This document shows, piece by piece, positions 1 to 5,718 of a stretch of 5,718 nucleotides of DNA. The translations under genes and the position numbers were made by a program. This DNA comes from CBDUXZ01 sp965371325 [NCBI: uncultured bacterium]. Lineage in GTDB: Bacteria > JAUYMQ01. The first letter of the stretch is position 1. Each line of letters begins with the position of its first letter. The notes under the pieces were generated by a model. It was not told where the DNA came from. It did no database searches and saw only the letters and a list, made by a program, of their open reading frames with translations. The DNA is taken from the NCBI GenBank assembly GCA_965371325.1, contig CBDUXZ010000150.1, positions 1 through 5,718 on the forward strand. The letters are read 5' to 3'.

Positions 1-1
1 G

Positions 2-2338
2 CAGAGCCACCACATCGCCTTCGAGCAGATCACGAACAAGTGGAAGGGCGGGAAGTGGACCGGCGGGAAGCACCACATGAAGCCGGACTTTGCCGCGTCG
101 CGCTTCGTCATCTTCTTCGGCACGGGCTATGCGGATGCGAACTTCGGTCCTCCCCTCCTGACCCAGCTGGTTTCGGACGCGAAGATCAATAACGGCTTCA
201 AGTTCGTGGTGGTTGATCCCCGCCTCTCGAATTCGGCAGCCAAGGCCGACCTCTGGATCCCGATCAAACCCGGGGGTGACGGCGCCTTTGCGATGGGGAT
301 GATCCGCTGGATCCTCGAGAACGAGAAGTTTGATCGCCGCTTCCTCGAGAACGGCAACGCGGCGGCCGCAAAGGCCGATGGTGAGACCTCCTGGACCGCT
401 GCCTCCTACCTCGTAAAGATCGAGGACGGTCGCCCCACCCGCTACCTGCGCGCAAACGAGGTCGGACTGGGAAGCGATCTCGAATTCGTTGTCTCCCGCG
501 GCGGGAACCTGCTCGCGGTGGATCCCAACGACAAGGAAAACGCGGTCGACGGCGATCTGGAAGCAAAGTACGGAGGGGGCGGCATCCTCGCGCGCACGGC
601 CTTCTCGCTTCTCCAGGATCGCATCGGTGAGAAGTCGGTGGCCGAGTACGCGGGGATCGCCGGCGTTGAGGAGGAGACGATCCTCAAGATGGCCCGGCAG
701 TTTACATCCTACGGAAAGCAGGCCATGGCGGAATTCTACCGCGGCCCCGTGCAGCACACCGACGGCTACTACCAGGCACAGGCGCTCATCACGCTGAACG
801 TCCTCATCGGCAATGCCGACTGGAAGGGTGGCATGGCGAAGGGAGGGGGCCACTGGCACGAGTTCGGCGGGAAGCCGGGGAACGTCTACCACTTCAAGGA
901 AATGCACCCGGCGAAGTTCGCCAAGTTCGGCGTGAAGAGCAATCGCGAGAAGGCGCGTTTTGAAGACAGCACACTATTTGCCGGCTACCCGGCCAAGCGA
1001 CCCTGGTATCCCTACACGGGGAACCTCTACCAGGAGGTCATTCCCTCGGCTGAAGACGGGTACCCCTATCCCATCAAGGCGCTTTTCCTGCACATGGGGA
1101 CACCGGCGCTGGCCTGCCCGGCGGGCCATAAGCAGATCAAAACGCTGAGCGACCCGAAGAAAATACCGCTCTACATCGCCTGCGACATCGTGATCGGCGA
1201 GAGCACCATGTACGCCGACTACGTCATTCCCGACACGTCGATCTGGGAGCGCTGGGGTACGCCGCACATCACGCCCGCAATGCTCACCACGGTGAGCAAG
1301 GTACGCCAGCCCACCGTTGCGCCGCTGGTCGAGACGACCACGGTGGACGGCGTCGAGATGCCCATCAGCATGGAGGCCTTCCTGATCGCCCTTGGCAAGG
1401 AGCTGGGTATCCCGGGCATCGGGAAGGACGCCTTCGGTCCGGGCAAGAACCTTCATCACCAGGATGACTGGTTCCTGAAGGCAATCGCCAACATCGCGAC
1501 CGGGGACAAGAAAGGTGATTTCGCGCCCGCCGCGGATGCGGCCGAGATGGAAATGTTCCGGAAGGCGCGGCGCCACCTCCCAAAGAGCGTCTTCGACGAG
1601 GAGCGTCTGATCCGCGCGGCGGGCAAGAAGTACTGGCCCTCCGTCGTGTACGTCCTCAACCGCGGCGGGCGCTTCGAGAATTCCGACAAGATGCACAAGG
1701 GGGACAAACAGGCCCACCCTTTCAAGGGGATGTTCCAGATCTTCATCGAGAAGGTCGCGGCTGGCCGGAACTCGATCTCGGGCGAGCACTTCGACGGGCT
1801 CCCTCGCATCGAAGGCCCGACCACGGCCGACGGCAAGCCCATCGCCCTTGACGCCGCTTACCCGTTCCTTCTCAACACCTACAAGGACATGCTCGGCGGC
1901 CATTCCCGAACCATGCCGGGCAATCACTGGCTGGGAGAGCTTCTTTATGAGAACGCGGTCGTGATGAACCGTGTGGATGCGAAGAAGCTCGGCCTCACAT
2001 CCGGCGATCGCGTGCGTGTCGCCTCCGCGACAAACCCCGAAGGCGCCTACGACATCGGGGGGGGCGACATCCGTTACGTGGAAGGGAAGGTAAAGGTCAT
2101 CGAGGGGATCCGCCCCGGTGTCGTCGCTATCTCCGCGCACTTCGGCCACTGGGCCTACGGCTCGCAGGACGTGCAAATCGACGGCGAGCTGGTGAAGGGG
2201 GATCCGAGCAGGGCCCGCGGAATGCTCCCAAACCCGGTCATGCTCGAGGACACCGTGGTGGGAAACGTCTGCCTCACCGATCCTATCGGGGGGAGCGCTT
2301 CCTTCTACGACACCTACGTGAGCGTTACGCGCGTTTAG
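2..2338 (+). CDS. TtrA-like molybdopterin oxidoreductase catalytic subunit (5' partial)
   Basis: Partial catalytic subunit of the DMSO reductase superfamily, closest by eye to tetrathionate reductase TtrA and SrdA-type selenate reductase. Known members are periplasmic, carry Mo-bis-MGD plus a [4Fe-4S] cluster, and take electrons from membrane quinol through B and C subunits. The frame is open from base 2, so ATG 77 is internal: residues just before it (KHHMKPDF) fit the family. About 779 residues are present; TtrA is roughly 1000, so the N-terminal FeS domain and Mo ligand lie upstream. Seen here, in fragment numbering: the cofactor-domain strand FVIFFGTGYADANFG (35-49), FVVVDPR (68-74), KPGGDGAFAMGMIRWI (89-104), YPAKRPWYP near base 985, GYPYPIKAL near 1060, the family motif ESTMYADYVIPDT near 1200, VLNRGGRF near 1650, and a C-terminal dinucleotide-binding domain from about 1855. 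These blocks match TtrA as I remember it. Substrate is not proven; arsenate or selenate remain possible. The two porins downstream suggest a shared operon. Confidence 0.8.
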   Translation, partial: QSHHIAFEQITNKWKGGKWTGGKHHMKPDFAASRFVIFFGTGYADANFGPPLLTQLVSDAKINNGFKFVVVDPRLSNSAAKADLWIPIKPGGDGAFAMGMIRWILENEKFDRRFLENGNAAAAKADGETSWTAASYLVKIEDGRPTRYLRANEVGLGSDLEFVVSRGGNLLAVDPNDKENAVDGDLEAKYGGGGILARTAFSLLQDRIGEKSVAEYAGIAGVEEETILKMARQFTSYGKQAMAEFYRGPVQHTDGYYQAQALITLNVLIGNADWKGGMAKGGGHWHEFGGKPGNVYHFKEMHPAKFAKFGVKSNREKARFEDSTLFAGYPAKRPWYPYTGNLYQEVIPSAEDGYPYPIKALFLHMGTPALACPAGHKQIKTLSDPKKIPLYIACDIVIGESTMYADYVIPDTSIWERWGTPHITPAMLTTVSKVRQPTVAPLVETTTVDGVEMPISMEAFLIALGKELGIPGIGKDAFGPGKNLHHQDDWFLKAIANIATGDKKGDFAPAADAAEMEMFRKARRHLPKSVFDEERLIRAAGKKYWPSVVYVLNRGGRFENSDKMHKGDKQAHPFKGMFQIFIEKVAAGRNSISGEHFDGLPRIEGPTTADGKPIALDAAYPFLLNTYKDMLGGHSRTMPGNHWLGELLYENAVVMNRVDAKKLGLTSGDRVRVASATNPEGAYDIGGGDIRYVEGKVKVIEGIRPGVVAISAHFGHWAYGSQDVQIDGELVKGDPSRARGMLPNPVMLEDTVVGNVCLTDPIGGSASFYDTYVSVTRV

Positions 2339-2404
2339 ACAAACGGCTCGCCGGCAAGGAGCTTACGAGAATCTGGTTGTGCGCTTGGAGGAGAAGGGGT
2401 CTTA

Positions 2405-2460
2405 TTCGGGTGGGCGCGCAACAACCTGGGGAGCGCCAATTCGCAGCGCACCAACCCGAA
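2405..2460 (+). promoter_or_regulatory. Imperfect inverted repeat / leader hairpin ahead of the porin
   Basis: The arms TTCGGGTGGGCGCGC (2405-2419) and GCGCACCAACCCGAA (2446-2460) pair at 13 of 15 positions, with mismatches at 2412/2453 and 2415/2450, around a 26-base loop. The right arm ends at the edge of the G-run that forms the ribosome binding site, ten bases before ATG 2471. No T-run follows, so it does not look like a classical intrinsic terminator. It could be a translation-controlling or mRNA-stabilising hairpin, or a palindromic operator with two half-sites about 41 bp apart centre to centre. Function is inferred only from position. Confidence 0.45.
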
Positions 2461-2467
2461 GGGGGGG
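2459..2467 (+). promoter_or_regulatory. G-run ribosome binding site of the porin gene
   Basis: AAGGGGGGG ends three bases before ATG 2471. Pairing of the anti-Shine-Dalgarno sequence to the early Gs gives a spacing of about six bases. The run of seven Gs is unusually long, and it abuts the right arm of the leader inverted repeat. Confidence 0.55.
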
Positions 2468-2470
2468 ACC

Positions 2471-3994
2471 ATGTTTCGACCAAAATTCCTGATGAGCATC
2501 TGGCTCACCGCGATCGCCGGCCTGCTTCTCCTGCCCTGCGGTGCCGCCGCAGGGCGCGCGGTCACGACGCAGGATCTCGAGAATCTTCGGCAGGAGTTTT
2601 CCGGGAAGGTACAGGGACTCAGAGAGGAGAACGCCGCGCTGCGCAGCCGCCTCGAGGCGTACGACACGGCGAGAGATGAGCAGCGCGTGCGGCTGGACGA
2701 GATCGAGCTCAGCATCGAAGAGAGCGAAGGGCTGAACGCGGGCTACGACAAGGGCTTCTACATCAAGTCCGCCGACGACAAGAACAAGTTTGCGATGTCG
2801 GGCTACATCCAGTTCCAGGGGAACCTGTTCGAGCACAACGATATCCCCAAGAGTGCAAGGCCCGTGTTCAACGACGGGCTGGAGGGCACCAACCGCGACG
2901 ACACCTTCTTCATCCGCCGGGCTCGCCTGAAGTTCAAGGGCCACGTCTGGACGAAGGATCTCGGTTTCGTGGTGCAGATTGGCTGGGACGGCGGTAGTCC
3001 GGGACTGAAAGACGCCTACATGGACTACAAGTTTGAAAAGTGGGCCCGTGTGCGCTTCGGCCAGTTCAAGCCCCCCTTCTCGCTGGAGGCCCAGCAATCG
3101 AGCAGCACCATCGAGACGATCGAGCGGGCGGCCATCGTGAGTATCCTGTCCATGGGCCGCCGCACGGGGATCAAGCTCTACGGGGATCTCCTCGACAAGC
3201 GCCTCTCCTACGGGCTGATGGTGGCCAACAAGGTCGGCTTTGGGAACCAGGGCCGGAACTCGCCCGATAACAACGACGAGAAGGTGATCATCGGCCAGCT
3301 GGTCGCGATGCCCTGGAAAACGAGTGACAACAAATGGGTGAAGGGTCTCAAGCTCTCGGGGGCGGTTGCGCATGGGAACAACGCGCCGACGAGCCTCACC
3401 GTGCACGACATCGTCAGCATCGGCGGGGGACGGAACCGGGTCCGGATGACGATTCCGGATATCGGCGGGCAACAAACGTCCTACGACCTCGGGTTCCAAT
3501 GGATAGTCGACCGCTTCAAGCTGCAGGGCGAGTATCTCTGGGCCCATGTCGACAGGCGCGACGGGGATGTCGAGAATTCCGCCAGCCCCTTCGGCGCCCT
3601 GGGTCTACACCCCATCGATCTATCGGGGGCGTATCTGCAGGCCTCCTACATCATCTGGGAGGGGGAGACACAGAGCCTCGTGCCGGTCGTCAAGTACGAG
3701 TGGATGCACGTGCGGGGTGACGACAGGGTGAATGAGGAGTTTGAGACGAAGGCGTGCACGGGGTGTGACCTTGAGAGCAATACCCTGATAAGCCGATCGC
3801 TGGGAAGCGAGTATGACAACGACTTCCGGGCACTGACAATGGGGGTGACCTGGCACCTCAACCCGCGCTTCAAGATCATGGGGAACTGGGTCTACGAGAA
3901 TATCGGGCAGGATCTCATCGGGCGGACGCGGCTGGACCGGGGGGAGAACACCGACCAGCACGTCTTTATGATCCGGAGCCAGGTGAAGTTCTGA
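2471..3994 (+). CDS. Phosphate-selective-porin (OprO/OprP)-family outer-membrane porin
   Basis: 507-residue outer-membrane porin, probably a trimeric 16-strand-type channel for anions; the family includes phosphate- and polyphosphate-selective OprP and OprO. Residues 1-27 are a signal peptide: basic start, hydrophobic core, AAA before the likely cut. Residues 34-86 are a charged coiled coil with leucines near heptad spacing (V47, L50, N54, L57, L61). The barrel opens with GFYIKSADDKNKFAMSGYIQFQ-like sequence (95-116), then FFIRRARLKFKG (146-157), LKDAYMDYKF (179-188) and RVRFGQFKPPFSLE (193-206), all typical of this family. The chain ends in VKF, as expected for BAM-assembled barrels. C429 and C432 (ACTGC) are the only cysteines of the mature protein. 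ATG 2471 is chosen because a G-rich ribosome binding site and the signal peptide follow directly. Selectivity cannot be read here; passage of the oxidoreductase's oxyanion is an inference from gene order. Confidence 0.88.
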   Translation: MFRPKFLMSIWLTAIAGLLLLPCGAAAGRAVTTQDLENLRQEFSGKVQGLREENAALRSRLEAYDTARDEQRVRLDEIELSIEESEGLNAGYDKGFYIKSADDKNKFAMSGYIQFQGNLFEHNDIPKSARPVFNDGLEGTNRDDTFFIRRARLKFKGHVWTKDLGFVVQIGWDGGSPGLKDAYMDYKFEKWARVRFGQFKPPFSLEAQQSSSTIETIERAAIVSILSMGRRTGIKLYGDLLDKRLSYGLMVANKVGFGNQGRNSPDNNDEKVIIGQLVAMPWKTSDNKWVKGLKLSGAVAHGNNAPTSLTVHDIVSIGGGRNRVRMTIPDIGGQQTSYDLGFQWIVDRFKLQGEYLWAHVDRRDGDVENSASPFGALGLHPIDLSGAYLQASYIIWEGETQSLVPVVKYEWMHVRGDDRVNEEFETKACTGCDLESNTLISRSLGSEYDNDFRALTMGVTWHLNPRFKIMGNWVYENIGQDLIGRTRLDRGENTDQHVFMIRSQVKF

Positions 3995-4076
3995 TCGGGC
4001 GATACCGGTTGGCGGCTTCCTATCGGCTCTCTTGCCGAGGATGGTTGGAACCGACGAAACCATGAGGGGCAAGCCA
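3995..4076 (+). other. 82-bp spacer between the two barrel genes
   Basis: Short gap without a strong hairpin plus T-run and without a convincing promoter. This favours co-transcription of the two barrel genes. Its second half is open in the downstream gene's frame (TTG 4032, ATG 4041, ATG 4062), but those starts have poor ribosome binding sites. Only a small GGTT-GG-AACC palindrome (4043-4052) and a weak GATA/TATC pairing are visible. Confidence 0.5.
4064..4069 (+). promoter_or_regulatory. Ribosome binding site that selects GTG 4077
   Basis: GAGGGG lies seven bases before GTG 4077, an ideal spacing. The in-frame ATG at 4041 has GAGG directly abutting it, and ATG 4062 has only a weak GGAA about eleven bases upstream. 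This site is the main reason to place the start of the second barrel gene at 4077. Confidence 0.6.
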
Positions 4077-5618
4077 GTGAAAATACTGCTCGGAAAATGG
4101 ATCCACCGAAGCGCCCTGCTCTTTATGGGCGCGCCTCTCCTGTTTCTGTTGGCTTCCCCCGCCGGCGCCGAAGATGAAGCCTCGATCCAGGGGCTCCGGG
4201 ACGCCATTGGCGGTTTGCAGGCCCAGATCGATGTGCTGAAGGACAAGCTTCAGGATCAGGAGCTGATGAAGAACGATGCACCCGCGCCCGGACTGGTTCT
4301 CCCGGATGGATACAGTCTGAGGCTTGGCGGGCAGTACCGCGTGATGGGGAACAAGAGCAACTTCACGTTCCATCGCGCGGGCGTCCCGGGCAATCAGAAC
4401 ACAGAGAGCTTCATCAATCAGCGGCTGCGGACATGGTTCAACCTCGGTCAGCACCACGAGGCGGGGTACGGCGTCTACATGCAGCTCGAGATGGGCCACA
4501 ACACGTGGGGGGACGATTTCGAGTTCCCGAAGACGCACGCGGCGAACGGCGACGAGGTCGGGGTTGAACTGCGCCGGGGTTTCCTCTGGGTGAAACCCAA
4601 CAAGGACACGATCATCCGGGTGGGGGTGCAGGGGTGGCACGATCGCTTTGGCGAGCGGCCCTCCTTCGAAGACTATCTTTACAGCGTGGATGCCTACGAC
4701 TCGATGCGGGCCGTTCTCGCCAACTCCGTCTGGGACTTCAACGTGGGCGGTGTTTCCGCCGAAGGGGCCTTTCGCGAAGACTGGCACTACCGTCTCGGCG
4801 CCTTCCTGCTGAGGGAGGGGAACAGGTCCTTCACGGGGGAGGGGGGGACGTACCTCACGACCGCCGACCTCGACTACGAATGGGGCTCCTCCCTGCTCGG
4901 CGCAAGTGTCTACTACCTGAAGGACCACGGCGGGTACTCCTACGGGACCTTTGGCGGTCCGGGAGCGCTCTACGACAGCGGCCACGACGTGTGGGCCGGT
5001 ATTCGGGGGCACTTCGAAGTCGATCGCTTCAAACCATCGTTCTTCTTCATCTACAATAGGGGGAAGACGGACGATCCCGACTGGAAGCACGATGGCTGGG
5101 CCGCGAAGCTCGCCACGGCGGTCGACACCTCCATCGGCACGCTGGAGCTGCAGGCGCTCTACGCGACAGGAGAAGACGATTCCACGACCTCGAACTCAGG
5201 TGAGTTTCGCACCATCGCCCAAAGCGTTCGCGACAATTTCGGCTCCCAGGGGTACTGGAGTCTTCTCGGACTCACCTCGCCCCACGGTCCCTCGGACGTG
5301 AACGATCTCGGCGTGGGGCTTCAGAACAGGGGATTGGGCCTGTTCACCCTGCAGAGCTCGCTGAACCACGCGTTCACCGACAAGGTGGGCGGGACCCTTG
5401 CCGCCGGCTGGTTGAGATCCGCCGAGCACAATCCGGTGAGCGGGTCGAGCAATATCGGTGTGGAAGTGCTCGCCGAAGTCGGCTGGGAGCTGAAGCCAAA
5501 CCTCAACCTGAACGTGGGGGGCGCGTATCTTTTCACCGGCGACTTTTACAGGGCTCCCGGGGCGGGCAACCCGGACGCTCTCTACGAGCTCTACACGCGC
5601 ATGCAGCTGGAGTTCTGA
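4077..5618 (+). CDS. Outer-membrane beta-barrel protein, possibly alginate-export/porin-like
   Basis: From GTG 4077 this is a 513-residue secreted outer-membrane barrel of unassigned function. Starting there gives a compact signal peptide: MKILLGKWIHR, a hydrophobic core, then SPAGA before E32. Longer starts (TTG 4032, ATG 4041, ATG 4062) add a charged extension. Residues 36-63 form a short coiled coil with perfect 3-4 spacing of I37, L40, I44, L47, I51, L54 and L58. Barrel strands begin near YSLRLGGQYRVMG (79-91). The block from V163 (VELRRGFLWVKP, then IIRVGVQGW) looks like the strand pairs of alginate-export-type (AlgE-like) and related porins. Later alternating strands such as RFKPSFFFIYNRGK and a terminal YTRMQLEF support a BAM-assembled barrel. 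No cysteine is evident in the chain. It follows the OprP-type porin by 82 bp and is probably in the same transcript. It does not show the OprP-family motifs, so it is unlikely to be a simple duplicate. Substrate unknown; an anion or small-molecule channel is an inference. Confidence 0.8.
   Translation: MKILLGKWIHRSALLFMGAPLLFLLASPAGAEDEASIQGLRDAIGGLQAQIDVLKDKLQDQELMKNDAPAPGLVLPDGYSLRLGGQYRVMGNKSNFTFHRAGVPGNQNTESFINQRLRTWFNLGQHHEAGYGVYMQLEMGHNTWGDDFEFPKTHAANGDEVGVELRRGFLWVKPNKDTIIRVGVQGWHDRFGERPSFEDYLYSVDAYDSMRAVLANSVWDFNVGGVSAEGAFREDWHYRLGAFLLREGNRSFTGEGGTYLTTADLDYEWGSSLLGASVYYLKDHGGYSYGTFGGPGALYDSGHDVWAGIRGHFEVDRFKPSFFFIYNRGKTDDPDWKHDGWAAKLATAVDTSIGTLELQALYATGEDDSTTSNSGEFRTIAQSVRDNFGSQGYWSLLGLTSPHGPSDVNDLGVGLQNRGLGLFTLQSSLNHAFTDKVGGTLAAGWLRSAEHNPVSGSSNIGVEVLAEVGWELKPNLNLNVGGAYLFTGDFYRAPGAGNPDALYELYTRMQLEF
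4813..4847 (+). other. G-quadruplex-capable G-tract cluster inside the second barrel gene
   Basis: Coding-strand runs GGG (4813-4815), GGGG (4817-4820), GGGGG (4835-4839) and GGGGGGG (4841-4847) are separated by loops of 1, 14 and 1 bases. They encode part of a glycine-rich loop (GEGG). The long middle loop makes a stable quadruplex uncertain, and Gly codons in a GC-rich genome explain much of the signal. Confidence 0.25.
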
Positions 5619-5718
5619 GCCCCGGGCGCCGGCCCCCAGCTACTTCGGAGGATATGAACTATCAGCCGAGAGGCGGGTGGAAAAAGGACGAGAATTGAGT
5701 GTGTTCGTCTGCCCATCA
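5619..5718 (+). other. Downstream region with possible start of a further gene
   Basis: The first part is GC-rich (CCCCGGGCGCCGGCCCC) without a T-run, so no intrinsic terminator is evident. GGAGG at 5647-5651 is followed after two bases by ATG 5654, which opens a 14-codon reading frame ending at TGA 5696-5698. In another frame, TTG 5695 or GTG 5701 follows GGACGAG (5686-5692) at plausible spacing and stays open to the window edge, reading VFVCPS from 5701. A new gene beginning there is possible, but eight or fewer codons cannot identify it. The 14-codon frame may be chance or a leader peptide whose stop overlaps TTG 5695 and abuts a GTG at 5699. Confidence 0.25.

Larger units (their letters stand above)
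2339..2470 (+). promoter_or_regulatory. 132-bp leader between the oxidoreductase and the porin
   Basis: Non-coding gap with no convincing ORF on either strand. It contains an imperfect inverted repeat and a G-rich ribosome binding site, each listed separately. I see no U-tract terminator after the oxidoreductase stop and no good sigma-70 promoter. The only sigma-54-like spacing (GG at 2375-2376, ten bases, then GG at 2387-2388) lacks the required GC at the -12 element. Read-through from the oxidoreductase with a processed or structured leader is as likely as a separate promoter. Confidence 0.4.

Noticed and set aside
77-79. ATG 77 as the true start of the oxidoreductase
   Set aside because: The frame is open to base 2 with family-like residues before it, and the missing FeS domain and Mo ligand require an upstream start.
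974-2176. 400-codon open frame on the minus strand inside the oxidoreductase gene
   Set aside because: It lies antisense to a gene with clear family motifs. The translation is low-complexity and rich in Arg, Val, Asp and Gly, as expected for a GC-rich shadow frame.
2371-2408. Promoter in the porin leader (TTGTGC ... TATTCG, or a sigma-54-like GG-N10-GG)
   Set aside because: The sigma-70-like boxes are 20 bases apart and weak. The sigma-54-like pair lacks the GC at the -12 element.
2530-2545. Lipobox in the porin signal peptide (LLPCG, Cys23)
   Set aside because: Pro precedes the Cys, which does not fit the lipobox, and an ordinary AAA cleavage site follows. A beta-barrel porin is not expected to be lipidated.
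2402-3547. 381-codon open frame on the minus strand over the porin gene
   Set aside because: It is antisense to an obvious porin with a signal peptide and family motifs, and shows no recognisable domain of its own.
4020-5090. 356-codon open frame on the minus strand over the second barrel gene
   Set aside because: Shadow of the barrel's codon pattern; no recognisable domain or ribosome binding site.
5619-5637. Terminator hairpin after the second barrel gene
   Set aside because: The GC-rich stretch forms only short, poorly matched stems and is not followed by a T-run.

Overview
This is a GC-rich window from a Gram-negative bacterium. It contains one oxidoreductase gene cut by the left edge, two complete outer-membrane beta-barrel genes and the possible first codons of a fourth gene. 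All of them lie on the + strand. The outer-membrane proteins, the high GC content and the anaerobic-respiration enzyme would suit a diderm anaerobe or facultative anaerobe, for example a Desulfobacterota-like or candidate-phylum lineage. The sequence shown does not settle the taxonomy.

Bases 2-2338 encode the C-terminal three quarters of a large molybdopterin oxidoreductase of the DMSO reductase superfamily. It most resembles the tetrathionate reductase catalytic subunit TtrA and the related SrdA-type selenate reductases. The [4Fe-4S] domain, the molybdenum ligand and any Tat signal lie upstream of the window. Bases 2339-2470 form a 132-bp leader with a long imperfect inverted repeat that ends against the ribosome binding site of the next gene. 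Bases 2471-3994 encode a phosphate-selective-porin (OprO/OprP-type) protein with a signal peptide, an N-terminal coiled coil and a C-terminal Phe barrel. After an 82-bp gap without an obvious terminator, a second, unrelated-looking beta-barrel (best start GTG 4077, stop ending at 5618) has the same architecture: signal peptide, short and regular coiled coil, barrel, terminal Phe. The last 100 bases hold no clear terminator and perhaps the start of another gene.

Read together (inference), the window looks like the 3' part of an oxyanion-respiration locus. A periplasmic molybdoenzyme would reduce a sulfur, selenium or arsenic oxyanion. The two co-directional porins may bring the anion across the outer membrane or let product out. 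The pairing of a TtrA-like enzyme with two coiled-coil-bearing barrels is the most interesting aspect. No mobile element, CRISPR array, tRNA or rRNA was recognised.
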